Source: an uncultured Prevotella sp. (lineage in GTDB: Bacteria; Bacteroidota; Bacteroidia; Bacteroidales; Bacteroidaceae). From it: a DNA stretch of 64,000 bases. Each line of letters starts with the position of its first letter. Position 1 is the first letter of the stretch. The DNA is taken from contig ONCJ01000006.1 in NCBI GenBank assembly GCA_900316295.1, positions 82,007 to 146,006 on the forward strand. The letters are read 5' to 3'. The notes beneath the pieces were generated by a model. It did no database searches. It was given only the letters and a program-made list of their open reading frames with translations, and was not told the origin of the DNA. The position numbers and the translations under genes were made by a program. Below, in pieces: positions 25,593 to 33,597 of this stretch.

Positions 25593-25769
25593 AGAAAGTT
25601 TGCTTTTTAGCCTCAAGCTGCGATGCTTTGATGTTGCAAAAACGGCACTCTGACATCTGCAGACATTCGTCAGCAGACCTGCCGACCAATGTCAGCAACT
25701 CTCGACGCGCCCAAATTGTGCGAAGAAAACGTCGATATTACCGCATGATTACAGCCTTTTGTGGAAAAG

Positions 25770-25858
25770 ATTATGTCGTTTTATTTCTTCGGTTTGCTCA
25801 CCTCGAGCAAAAGGAACCAAGAAAAAAGGAAGAATAATATTCACCATCGAGGGCATGC
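25770..25858. pseudogene. Relic of a MntA-type antitoxin gene and its flank
   Basis: The otherwise gene-free stretch 25593-25868 contains 25787-25820, which matches the GSFARGEQ-coding part of the intact mntA gene (26388-26424) at about 25 of 27 bases in its core. It is followed directly by a copy of the sequence found beyond the 5' end of mntA, including a 17-base element (CACCATCGAGGGCATGC, 25842-25858) repeated with one change at 26571-26587. This reads as a second copy of the locus with an internal deletion. Confidence 0.6.
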
Positions 25859-25868
25859 TGCATAACTA

Positions 25869-26210
25869 CTATTCAGATAAATATTGTGCAATTTGATCTT
25901 TTAGTGGTTGTAAATCGTTTTCTATGACATTCCAAAGCATATCAACTCTTACTTGAAAATATCCATGGACAATATGGTGACGCATTCCTTCTATCTGACG
26001 CCAAGGTGTGTCAGGATGAGAATTCTTGAACTCGTCAGTAAGCATATATGATGCTTCTCCTATAATCATGGTATAATATGCGAGTCCGCCAAATAGAACT
26101 TTGTCATTTGTTAATGATTCTATTGTCATCCCAGAAGTCCGTTCAAGGATAATGTCAATAGCTTCAAGCATGTGTTCAAGTCTGCCCTTGTCTCTAATTT
26201 TCTCTCTCAT
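25869..26210 (-). CDS. hepT: HepT-like HEPN toxin (DUF86)
   Basis: The HEPN catalytic motif RX4HXY is intact: RHHIVHGY near residues 74-81. The tyrosine in this motif is the AMPylation site in studied MntA-HepT pairs. The protein is all-helical and about 113 residues when started at MREKIRDKGRLEHML, where it overlaps the mntA end by 17 bases; the open frame extends further upstream inside mntA without support. HepT proteins are RNases, in the case studied acting on tRNA. Neutralisation by MntA is inferred from family knowledge. Confidence 0.88.
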   Translation of the reverse strand: MREKIRDKGRLEHMLEAIDIILERTSGMTIESLTNDKVLFGGLAYYTMIIGEASYMLTDEFKNSHPDTPWRQIEGMRHHIVHGYFQVRVDMLWNVIENDLQPLKDQIAQYLSE

Positions 26211-26493
26211 AAATAAGAACTTTATCCTGATTAGCACTTTGTTGAGCATAAGAAACAAGCGAGCCTACTGGAACAAGATCAATCTCACGTCCCAGCAAAT
26301 CCCTTAAATCCATATACATACCACCAAGAGTAAACAAACTAAATCGCTGTGACATGTCTGGTTCAAAGAGAATGTCCACATCGCTTTCTTCCGTCTGCTC
26401 ACCTCGAGCAAAGGAACCAAACAACCATGCTTTCAAGACGGGCTGTGTCTTGAAATACTCTGCAATCTGTTTACTTACATTCTCAGCACCCAT
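26194..26493 (-). CDS. mntA: MntA-like minimal nucleotidyltransferase antitoxin
   Basis: The minimal nucleotidyltransferase signature GS-X10-DXD is intact: GSFARGEQTEESDVDIL at about residues 26-42, and the third acidic residue lies in EIDLVPV. At 99 residues it is the normal MNT size. In the known system MntA AMPylates the HepT tyrosine and so inactivates it. The gene overlaps hepT. The operon lies in an AT-rich island and between imperfect direct repeats, which suggests mobility. Confidence 0.9.
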   Translation of the reverse strand: MGAENVSKQIAEYFKTQPVLKAWLFGSFARGEQTEESDVDILFEPDMSQRFSLFTLGGMYMDLRDLLGREIDLVPVGSLVSYAQQSANQDKVLIYEREN

Positions 26494-26575
26494 TGTTGTT
26501 TATTATTTTATCTGATGCAAAAATAAACATACTTTGAGAAATAACAAAGAAAAAGATGGAAAATCATATCCACCA

Positions 26576-26612
26576 CCGAGGGCATGCCCGTAGTGAGCAT
26601 GCCCTCGATGGT
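26576..26612. terminator. Hairpin between unknown membrane protein gene and mntA
   Basis: Stem CGAGGGCATGC / GCATGCCCTCG with a 9-base loop. It includes the right copy of the 17-base direct repeat that borders the MntA-HepT locus. It probably terminates transcription from the upstream minus-strand gene. Confidence 0.6.
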
Positions 26613-26631
26613 CTTTTATTAGTTTATAGTA

Positions 26632-27195
26632 TTACTTCTCTGAAATTTTTAAAGACTCAAGATCGGAATAAATTTTTTCGGTTCTTTTTTTAAAAGCTCT
26701 ATACCCATTACATTTTTGAATGTCATCAGGAACAATATTCTTCAATTTTTTTATGGATTCAATTTCTCGTTTGTTTATGCGTTTCTCATAATCCTTTTTT
26801 ATACGTACAACTTCTTCCATACATTGTAAAGAGACATCAATCCAAGTTAAATCTTTGGCTTTCAAAGCAAATTTATAAGCCTTTTCAAATTCAAGAAAAG
26901 CAGTGAATGGCATATTATTAAGGTGAGCGAACCCCCATGACATGTGCATTGCAATATTAGAATGAATTCTCAAAGATTCAAGACGTTTCTCGGTTTCATC
27001 TAGTGTTTTTAGTCTCTTTTCAATCTCATTCAGTCGTACCACATCAACAACAGATGCTCCAACAATCAGCGTCGCACATATAGCGATAGCTGCAAGAGTA
27101 CCGTTTTCGAGCGATGTGCTAACACTACTCGAAAAGAATGCCAACATGCTGAAAGCTAAAGAGAACAACGAAAAAATCAAGATATAGCCCCCCAT
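26632..27195 (-). CDS. Hypothetical membrane protein with coiled coil
   Basis: I do not recognise the family. Two hydrophobic helices occupy residues 4-24 and 33-52, followed by a charged coiled-coil-like stretch (VVRLNEIEKRLKTLDETEKR) and a helical, lysine-rich C-terminus that may form TPR-like helices (AFLEFEKAYKFALKAKDLTW). It starts 4 bases after the BspA-like gene ends, so they may be co-transcribed. The codon use is AT-rich like the rest of the island. Confidence 0.7.
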   Translation of the reverse strand: MGGYILIFSLFSLAFSMLAFFSSSVSTSLENGTLAAIAICATLIVGASVVDVVRLNEIEKRLKTLDETEKRLESLRIHSNIAMHMSWGFAHLNNMPFTAFLEFEKAYKFALKAKDLTWIDVSLQCMEEVVRIKKDYEKRINKREIESIKKLKNIVPDDIQKCNGYRAFKKRTEKIYSDLESLKISEK

Positions 27196-27199
27196 TTTA

Positions 27200-29992
27200 C
27201 TACTTTACAATCACTTTTTTTGTTGTACCATCACTCATGCGGATGATATTCAATCCCTTTATGTATCCATGGTGTTTCACACCATTTATAGAGTAATTCG
27301 ACACCTCATGAGCTTTGTTGGCGTTCTCTACATTATTAATGCCTGTCGCTCCATTGACAGTTAGTGTAGCAGTAGTATTCTCGATATCGTGTGATATGCC
27401 AGTCTGATCCGAAAATGCAATTTCCTTTAGTGCAATCTGATAGTCACCACTACTTAGTTCAGGATTCGCCTTCACCTTGATTGTTGCCACTTCGCCTTCA
27501 TTTCCAGAAAATGCCCTACTTTTTGTTGAACTAACCAATAACAAAAGCGACCCATCGGGTTGCATTGCATAATCGAAAATGTTAGTGTTGCTATATGTAG
27601 TTCGGTCAAGACTTAGATTAACCATCAAGTCGTTATATTCGTCCTTCTGGATTGTTACACCTTCAGGTAAGTATACATTGCATTGGAAACCAGTAACAGC
27701 AAACTCGTTGTTCATTTTTAGGGACAATGTAGCTTCACCACTTTCATCCACCGTTGCATTTTCAATGTAAAGTGAATTACCCTGTGCAGAAGCGTTGGTG
27801 TTTTTTGGTCTTGCCTTCGCTAACATAGGTTTAGAATTGTTAGACGCTCCACGAATATCGCCATATAAAATTAAATTGGAGAGGCAGGTAATGTCTGCCA
27901 CATTCACCTTTGTATCTTCGTTCAAGTCAGCCGCTGCTTTTACAAAAGTTGGGGTTGCCAAGCCAAGTATATGATTAGCTATAACCGTAATGTCCGCTAC
28001 ATTAACTTTTGTGTCGGCATTCACATCACCCAGTATATATGATTTGACATTGAGAGTGCTCTTCATAATCGGGACTGAGTAGTTTGTGCCGTACTTGTCT
28101 GAAAGTTCTGTATTTCTAATAACAAGTGGATATTCTCCATCAGCCAGACCCTCTGCCACATTCACACCAATTGTTACCACTTCTCCACTATTGCCACTAA
28201 ACACAGCACTCTTAGTGGAACTGGCAAGGATGCGTAGTGCTCCATCGTTTTGCAGAGCAGTATCAAATATATTCGTCTTAGTTACTGTGGTACGTGTTGT
28301 ATTAAGTGCCACATCATACTCGCCATCGCTATTCTGTGCAAAGGTAAATCCTTCTGGCAAATAGATGTCGCATTGAAAACCAGTAATCTCTTGTGTATTA
28401 TTCATCTTCAAAGAAAGTGTGAGAGGCTTGCCAGTAAAAGCATCTGTTCGCTCAAAGAAGAGTACATTACTACTTTCGTCTATTTCAGAATCACCACCGC
28501 TACTATTTTGCACATATGTGGCTATAGCAGTTACGTCATGCCCTGGCATAGTAGATGGTAATCCGTCCCAACCAGTGAAAGTATAGCCATCTTTCACTGG
28601 AGCCACCTCGGGGGTAATAATATCACCATAGTGCATCAAGGTGGATTTGAAAACCTCATTATCTACAATATAGGTTAGCTTGAACCAATTGCTTGATGGA
28701 GTAACGTTAAGTATACCTTTGCGATAAGTAATGTCATAATTTGGAGAGGAAGCACCGGAAACTATAATATCATATTTTCCGACAGGACTCTCTGTAGTGG
28801 CAGAACATGTAAAAGTTGGTCTTGTTTTTAGAGAGTTTTCAGTATCATTATTCTTCCATCCTGTATACTTTGCATAAAATGTTGGATTACTTTCTCCCAT
28901 TTCTCGCGTGTATTCGCCAGCATATATCTCCAACGGTGCCTTGCTTACGGTTAACGTTCCTTGGGTAATGTTTGTCACATCGTAGTTCTTTGCAGAGACA
29001 CTACTTAGTATAATAGGATATGTCCCGACACCGCTGGTCGTATTAGCGGTAGTAGAAAAAGTTCCCACTGAGGTCAATACACTTGCATTTTCTCCATTTA
29101 CGAAACCTGTATATTCGGCTTCGAAAGACGGGTTTACATTACCATACTCCTTAGTAGCATTCTTCACATTGATATTTAGGGGTACTTTGTTGATGGTATA
29201 TGTATATGGAATTTCTACATCAAATGACATATCTTTATTAGCAAAGGTAAACGGAATATTCTGAGTGTATGTTCCTGCATCACTGTTCAGTACTGCCATG
29301 TTATAGCTGCTAATTGCGAAGTCTGCTGGCAATTTGCTGGTAGGTGTCACAACAGGAGCCTTTCCCGAATAGCTGAATTCGTTTTCATTCCACGATACAA
29401 AATCCTTAGCTATATATACAGAAGCATTCGAACCTAACGTACCCAATTTTTCGCCTAAGTAAATGATTGCCTGCAGGCGACTGCAACCAGAAAAAGTGTC
29501 TCTATAAATTGACGAGCAGGTAGCTGGAATAACGATATAAGATAACATTGTGCAGTCCATAAAAGCACAATCGGAATTAATACTTTTCAATGAATTTCCT
29601 AAATTGGCGACACGTAAGTTAGTACAGTCGTAAAAAGCATGACTACTTATAGTTTCAACTGTTGGAAATGAAATAGTCTTTAAGGAAGCACAATTAGAAA
29701 ATGCGGATCTTCCAATTGATTTCAAATTGTTCCCTATTGACTTCACGCTGTTTAAAGAAGTACTACCATAAAATGCACTTGGGCTTATTTGAGTAACTTT
29801 GAACGTTAATCCATCAGAGACAATCGTTGCCGGAATTACCACATCCGTAGGACTTCCTACATATCCACTCACATACGCTTCCGTACCATTAAGCGTATAT
29901 TTCAAATTACCGATGGTTATCACCGTACCGGCATAGCTGCTTATGCCTACAAAAAGGCAGAATAGCAATGATAATAGTTTTCGTGTTTTCAT
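27200..29992 (-). CDS. Large secreted BspA-like protein with MBG, InlB-B, cohesin-like and dockerin modules
   Basis: Numbered from the upstream ATG at 30022: signal peptide (MKTRKLLSLLFCLFVGISSYAG), BspA-type LRR at about 50-200 (SIGRSAFSNCASLKTI), two MBG-type domains at about 270-445 (ATKEYGNVNPSFEAEYTG), an InlB B-repeat at about 448-505 (DGYTFTGWDGLPSTMPGHDV), a cohesin-like domain at about 517-655, a type I dockerin pair at about 663-725 (GDVNADTKVNVADIT, DLNEDTKVNVADIT), a second cohesin-like domain at about 750-888, and a C-terminal tail (GYIKGLNIIRMSDG). The two cohesin-like domains are near duplicates (SLKMNN...VTGFQC...YLPEG). It is likely surface-exposed; its ligand is unknown. I start at MKTRK because it is a perfect signal peptide. 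Confidence 0.88.
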   Translation of the reverse strand: MKTRKLLSLLFCLFVGISSYAGTVITIGNLKYTLNGTEAYVSGYVGSPTDVVIPATIVSDGLTFKVTQISPSAFYGSTSLNSVKSIGNNLKSIGRSAFSNCASLKTISFPTVETISSHAFYDCTNLRVANLGNSLKSINSDCAFMDCTMLSYIVIPATCSSIYRDTFSGCSRLQAIIYLGEKLGTLGSNASVYIAKDFVSWNENEFSYSGKAPVVTPTSKLPADFAISSYNMAVLNSDAGTYTQNIPFTFANKDMSFDVEIPYTYTINKVPLNINVKNATKEYGNVNPSFEAEYTGFVNGENASVLTSVGTFSTTANTTSGVGTYPIILSSVSAKNYDVTNITQGTLTVSKAPLEIYAGEYTREMGESNPTFYAKYTGWKNNDTENSLKTRPTFTCSATTESPVGKYDIIVSGASSPNYDITYRKGILNVTPSSNWFKLTYIVDNEVFKSTLMHYGDIITPEVAPVKDGYTFTGWDGLPSTMPGHDVTAIATYVQNSSGGDSEIDESSNVLFFERTDAFTGKPLTLSLKMNNTQEITGFQCDIYLPEGFTFAQNSDGEYDVALNTTRTTVTKTNIFDTALQNDGALRILASSTKSAVFSGNSGEVVTIGVNVAEGLADGEYPLVIRNTELSDKYGTNYSVPIMKSTLNVKSYILGDVNADTKVNVADITVIANHILGLATPTFVKAAADLNEDTKVNVADITCLSNLILYGDIRGASNNSKPMLAKARPKNTNASAQGNSLYIENATVDESGEATLSLKMNNEFAVTGFQCNVYLPEGVTIQKDEYNDLMVNLSLDRTTYSNTNIFDYAMQPDGSLLLLVSSTKSRAFSGNEGEVATIKVKANPELSSGDYQIALKEIAFSDQTGISHDIENTTATLTVNGATGINNVENANKAHEVSNYSINGVKHHGYIKGLNIIRMSDGTTKKVIVK

Positions 29993-30011
29993 AGCTCTAC
30001 TTTTATATATT

Positions 30012-30245
30012 TTAATTATCATTCTTTTCCGACCATGTTAGTGTACACTTATCGTAAGAAAAACATAACTCGGACTCTATAGTTTCCCTTATTTCTTCTG
30101 TCGTCGGCCTTTCTTTATACGCAAGATATACTGGTTGATATAACTCGTCAGGGAATGATACTCTTACGTAGCTAAGACCATTATTCACAACACTCTCTAA
30201 CTGTTCTTCCGTAACGATTTTGGTTTTTGCGTTAAAATTTTCCAT
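30012..30245 (-). CDS. Small hypothetical protein upstream of the BspA-like gene
   Basis: A 77-residue acidic protein (MENFNAKTKIVTEEQLESVV start) with no signal peptide or membrane helix. I do not recognise the family. It ends 19 bases before the BspA-like start and lies downstream of a candidate structured RNA, so the three probably form one transcript. An ATG two codons upstream is possible. Confidence 0.6.
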   Translation of the reverse strand: MENFNAKTKIVTEEQLESVVNNGLSYVRVSFPDELYQPVYLAYKERPTTEEIRETIESELCFSYDKCTLTWSEKNDN

Positions 30246-30317
30246 AAGCAATAAGTCTCATTGCCTATACACTCCCCAATTTCGGCGGTTAGTAATATTG
30301 TTTAAGTTATAGGAAAT

Positions 30318-30353
30318 AAAAAAGGCATGGGAGTTTCTACTCTCGCCCATCCC
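30318..30353 (-). terminator. Intrinsic terminator of the candidate RNA
   Basis: On the minus strand a G/C-rich stem (GGGATGGG...CCCATGCC with inner AGT/ACT pairs) is followed by six T residues. Confidence 0.7.
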
Positions 30354-30655
30354 TGAGTTCAGGCCTTCGCATTGCCCCCATGCAAGGATAAGCAACGCAG
30401 TTAGCCCACGCCAAGTGATATTATATATACAACACAGCACTATACATTTATATATATAGTACACTCGTCGGGATATAAATCACCCACGCAGACGTTTCGT
30501 TGCATTACCTCTGTGCATGTAGTCAAAGTTGCGAAGTTTGAACTCACAGAATAGTAACGTTCGTAAACGCCTTCGAGACCTCGCCATACAAATGGCTTCG
30601 TGGTCTCATTTCCTCAATGTCTTGACCCTCTTACCCCATCGGGCTATCTAAGTCT
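30318..30655 (-). ncRNA. Candidate structured RNA or attenuated leader, class unknown
   Basis: This is gene-free DNA between the pseudouridine synthase and the small 77-residue gene. On the minus strand a -7 box TATCTTTG (30660-30667) is followed by about 335 bases rich in self-complementary segments: GAGACC...GCCATTTGTATGGC...GGTCTC, GGGTGATTTATAT paired with a later ATATAATATCAC, ACTATA...TATAGT and CCTGAACTCAGG, then a terminator. GCGTGGG occurs twice. I tested by eye for tmRNA, RNase P RNA, SRP RNA and TPP/cobalamin elements and found none of their signatures. The remaining 30668-30896 shows nothing I recognise. Confidence 0.55.
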
Positions 30656-30659
30656 GTGG

Positions 30660-30667
30660 CAAAGATA
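30660..30667 (-). promoter_or_regulatory. -7 box TATCTTTG of the candidate RNA
   Basis: Full match to TAnnTTTG; the -33 region offers only TTGG. Confidence 0.5.
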
Positions 30668-30896
30668 AGAATATTTATTTTTCCCTCCAAGGAAATTGCC
30701 ATCGTTTTTTATTTTATTCGGTGCAAAGTTGTTTTCCAAAGGAAAAGAAAAAAGTGCGAAATTCTCAAAGGAATACATCTATATGCTGAAATTCTCAATA
30801 TATACTAGTCAAATTCATTTGCCAGATTAACGGAATCTGCTTTTTCTCTAACCTCAAAAAGGGTTATTGCAGTAAGCGATTGATGATGGGATAGCC

Positions 30897-32744
30897 TTAT
30901 TCTATCCACGGTGCTTTGTCCTCGAAGTGGATGCGCTTGCCTGTGGTGGGGTGGGTGAACTCGAGGTAGTAGGCATGGAGGTAGAGACGGTCGGAACGTC
31001 TGCCGTAGAGGGGGTCGCCAAGGATGGGACAGTTGAGGCCGTCACGATGGGCACAATGCATGCGTAGCTGGTGGGTACGACCGGTGAGAGGGGAGAGTGT
31101 GATCCATGTGTGTCCGTCTTCCTCACGGTCTACATGATAACGGGTGAGGGAGGGCTTGCCCTGTTCATAGTCCACTATCTGACGGGGACGGTCATAGAGG
31201 TTGGGACGCAGGGGTAGGTTGATCTCACCATCACGGGGTGTGTCGTCGGACAGTATGCCGTCGAGGATGGCTCGATAGCGCTTCACTACGGTATGTTCGG
31301 CAAACTGACGTTGTAGTTGCCGTTCCACCTCACGGGTCTTTGCCACGACAAGCAGTCCGCTGGTGTCTTGGTCGAGGCGGTGGACGATGAAAGCTCCAGA
31401 GACCCCCTCTACTGCCCCCGAGGGGGCTTCTATTGCTTGTATATCTCTTAGTAATGAGTAGACGGAGAGGTGAGTGGTGACACCAGGGATGGTGAGCAGA
31501 CCGGCGGGTTTGCTTACGATGATGAGTGACGGGTCTTCGTAGAGGATGGGGAAAGCCCCCAGCCCATCCCCAACCCTTCCCAAAGGGAAGGGGGTATTGC
31601 CACTTCGTGGGTTAGTTTTGCTTACAGTAGAAGTTGAGCAGTTAGACTCCCTTCCCTTTGGGAAGGGTTGGGGATGGGCTTCTTTTCCCTCTTGTTGGGG
31701 TTGTGCCATCATCCAACTGAGTATAGGTTTGCACTTACCGCTGCATGCAGGGTAGTAATGCAGGTGATGGCGTACCTCTGACTTGGGACTGTCGCCCCAC
31801 CAGAACATTGCCATGCAGAGGGGACGCAGGTTGTGGGTGTAGGCATAATGGAGCAGCTTGGGTTCGCAGCACTCGCCAGCACCCGACGGGGGCTCGCCAA
31901 AGACGGTGTCGGCAAAGAGTTCCTGCAGGCTGCGAGTTTCTCCCTTATGGTTGAGCAACTTGAAATTATCGAAGAGCCATTGCTGTAGGGCTCGTGACTT
32001 CTCCTTACGCTGGTGTTCGAGGGTGTTAAGATGATTGTTATATACGGCAAGCTGACGCTCAATGGCTTGCAGTTCTTCGGCATATTGTTTCTTTATGCGT
32101 TTGAGTTGTGCCTTCTGAAACTGGCTCTCGCGGATGAGTTGTTCTTTGTCGTTCTCGGAGAGGAAGGAGTTCTTCCGTTGTTGATCCCTGAGCATCTTTG
32201 CACCAGTCATAAACAGGGAATACTTCTTTATGGCTTGCTCTGCCTCCAGTTGCTTGTTGTGGTATTGCTTACGTAGTCGTTGACGCTCTTCGTTGGTGGA
32301 GACGACGGCTATCTCATGATTTATCTGTGTGATCTCGGCTTCGTGAGTCTTGAAGTAGCCGTCGGGTTGCAGATAGTCGAAGACGGCAGGTACGAAATAG
32401 TCCCAGTCGCTGCGACCACATATCTGACCAGAATAGGCAGCAAGGAAGAGAAGCCCATCCCCAACCCCTCCCAAGGGGAGGTGGGTGTTGCCACTTTGTG
32501 GGTTAGTTTTTGTTGCTGAGGAATCTAACTGATTGGCCTCCCTTCCCCTTGGGAGGGGTTGGGCAACCAGCACTCCAAACATTTTTCCTCTATTGACCTC
32601 CTCAAGCCATTCGGGTGATTGTTGTGAGATATGTCGTTGTAGCTCCTCTGCTGCAAGAAGGCAGAGAGGATGGGGCTCGTAGTCGAAGGGATTGTTCATC
32701 TCCTCCGGTGGGAGGATGTCGGTATGTAATGGGTGAAGAATCAA
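30897..32744 (-). CDS. RluA-family pseudouridine synthase with in-frame palindromic repeat insertions
   Basis: The C-terminal half is a RluA catalytic domain with the motif HRLDQDTSGLLVVAKT near 452-467 (catalytic Asp) and IIVSKPAGLLTIPG before it. The N-terminal half is the extra domain seen in Bacteroidetes homologues (GKMFGVLV, LAAYSGQI, EPPSGAGECC) with a central coiled coil. Two blocks look foreign: residues about 61-98 and 354-397, which share KTNPxSGNT and PLGxVGDGL and are encoded by related palindromic DNA elements (32451-32569, 31553-31683). A smaller insert, EAPSGAVEGVSG, precedes the catalytic motif. The frame stays open, so the enzyme may be active. The start overlaps the murI stop (ATGA). 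The RNA target is unknown. Confidence 0.9.
   Translation of the reverse strand: MILHPLHTDILPPEEMNNPFDYEPHPLCLLAAEELQRHISQQSPEWLEEVNRGKMFGVLVAQPLPRGREANQLDSSATKTNPQSGNTHLPLGGVGDGLLFLAAYSGQICGRSDWDYFVPAVFDYLQPDGYFKTHEAEITQINHEIAVVSTNEERQRLRKQYHNKQLEAEQAIKKYSLFMTGAKMLRDQQRKNSFLSENDKEQLIRESQFQKAQLKRIKKQYAEELQAIERQLAVYNNHLNTLEHQRKEKSRALQQWLFDNFKLLNHKGETRSLQELFADTVFGEPPSGAGECCEPKLLHYAYTHNLRPLCMAMFWWGDSPKSEVRHHLHYYPACSGKCKPILSWMMAQPQQEGKEAHPQPFPKGRESNCSTSTVSKTNPRSGNTPFPLGRVGDGLGAFPILYEDPSLIIVSKPAGLLTIPGVTTHLSVYSLLRDIQAIEAPSGAVEGVSGAFIVHRLDQDTSGLLVVAKTREVERQLQRQFAEHTVVKRYRAILDGILSDDTPRDGEINLPLRPNLYDRPRQIVDYEQGKPSLTRYHVDREEDGHTWITLSPLTGRTHQLRMHCAHRDGLNCPILGDPLYGRRSDRLYLHAYYLEFTHPTTGKRIHFEDKAPWIE
31421..31434. 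repeat. Small palindrome in the pseudouridine synthase gene
   Basis: GCCCCCGAGGGGGC lies in a segment (about 31399-31437) that codes for the extra EAPSGAVEGVSG just before the catalytic motif; it resembles the CCCCCGAAGGGG hairpin at 63689-63702. Confidence 0.5.
31553..31683. repeat. Palindromic element, copy A, in frame in the pseudouridine synthase gene
   Basis: Arms 31561-31592 and 31649-31680 are a perfect 32-bp inverted repeat, and each arm is itself nearly palindromic (CCCTTCCCAAAGGGAAGGG). The 56-base core shares 'ttgccactt.gtgggttagtttt' with copy B. The element codes for about 43 extra residues in the linker between the N-terminal and catalytic domains. Confidence 0.88.
32451..32569. 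repeat. Palindromic element, copy B, in frame in the pseudouridine synthase gene
   Basis: The left arm begins AAGCCCATCCCCAACCCC and pairs over 20 bases with 32544-32563; the outermost right end seems truncated. The core is clearly related to copy A. It codes for about 38 extra residues between VLV and LFLAAYSGQI in the N-terminal domain, read in the same frame of the element as in copy A. Confidence 0.85.
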
Positions 32745-33571
32745 TCTAAGTCGACGTGTTTGACGTTGACAGACTCGTGAAGGAATATCTGGGCACTCTC
32801 ACGAAACTTGTCCTCGCTCTCGGTGGTGAGGTATTGGCAGGTGCCGCCCTTAGTGCAGAGACGATCTATCTCGTTATGACGTTGCAGATAGCTGTTGAGG
32901 CTCTCGGCTACGTATTGTCCCTGGGGTACGATACGGACGCCAGGTGGCACGTGGCGCACAATGCTGTTCATGAGCAGTGGATAGTGGGTGCAGCCAAGGA
33001 TGATGGTATCGATGAGTGGGTCTTTGCGCAGTAGCTGATCGATGCGTTTCTTTACAAAATAGTCGGCACCAGGGCTGTCAGCCTCGTTAGCTTCGACGAT
33101 GGCTGCCCACAGCGGACAAGCCACACCGCTCACCTTGATGTCAGGATGGAACTTTGCTACCTCCAGGCTATAGCTGTTGCTGCGAATGGTGCCCTCGGTA
33201 GCCAGCACACCCACATGACGTGACTGTGTGAGGTCGCCCAACACTTCGACGGTGGGGCGGATGATGCCCAGTACGCGACGGTCGGAACCTATCTCGGGTA
33301 GTACCCTCTCCTGAATGCTGCGCAGTGCCTTAGCCGATGCGGTATTGCAACCGAGGATGACCAGATGGCATCCACGCTCAAAGAGTTTCAGTACAGCCTG
33401 TCGGGTGAACTGATAGACCACCTCAAACGAACGCGAGCCGTAGGGCGCACGGGCGTTGTCGCCAAGATATATGTAGTCATATTCTGGCAGCAGCTGGCGA
33501 ATACCATGCAGGATGGTCAGTCCGCCATAGCCTGAGTCGAAGATGCCGATGGGGCCTGGAGTGTGGTTCAC
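32741..33571 (-). CDS. murI: Glutamate racemase
   Basis: The two catalytic cysteines lie in ILGCNTASAKAL near 75 and IILGCTHYPLL near 190, and the N-terminal FDSGYGGLT motif is intact. It makes D-glutamate for peptidoglycan. The length of 276 residues is normal. The start codon is GTG and forms part of a heptamer run (cgtaaac, cataaac, gatagac, cgtgaac on the coding strand), so the first residues NHT are repeat-derived. It follows a Skp-like gene and overlaps the next gene by four bases. Confidence 0.96.
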   Translation of the reverse strand: MNHTPGPIGIFDSGYGGLTILHGIRQLLPEYDYIYLGDNARAPYGSRSFEVVYQFTRQAVLKLFERGCHLVILGCNTASAKALRSIQERVLPEIGSDRRVLGIIRPTVEVLGDLTQSRHVGVLATEGTIRSNSYSLEVAKFHPDIKVSGVACPLWAAIVEANEADSPGADYFVKKRIDQLLRKDPLIDTIILGCTHYPLLMNSIVRHVPPGVRIVPQGQYVAESLNSYLQRHNEIDRLCTKGGTCQYLTTESEDKFRESAQIFLHESVNVKHVDLD

Positions 33572-33597
33572 GGTCTATCGTTTATGGTTTACGGCTT
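33568..33597. repeat. Heptamer repeat spanning the murI start
   Basis: Four 7-bp units (ggtctat, cgtttat, ggtttac, ggcttac on the plus strand) fill the spacer and include the GTG start codon. Confidence 0.7.

Noticed and set aside
25628-25837. 69-codon frame on the plus strand
   Set aside because: It covers the antisense of the mntA relic and low-complexity sequence, so it is not a believable gene.
30258-30464. 68-codon frame on the minus strand in the candidate RNA
   Set aside because: It overlaps the hairpins and terminator, and its composition is not protein-like.
30318-30655. tmRNA, RNase P RNA or SRP RNA
   Set aside because: No tRNA-like ends or tag codons, no GAGGAAAGTCC/ACAGAA pair and no SRP tetraloop motif were seen.
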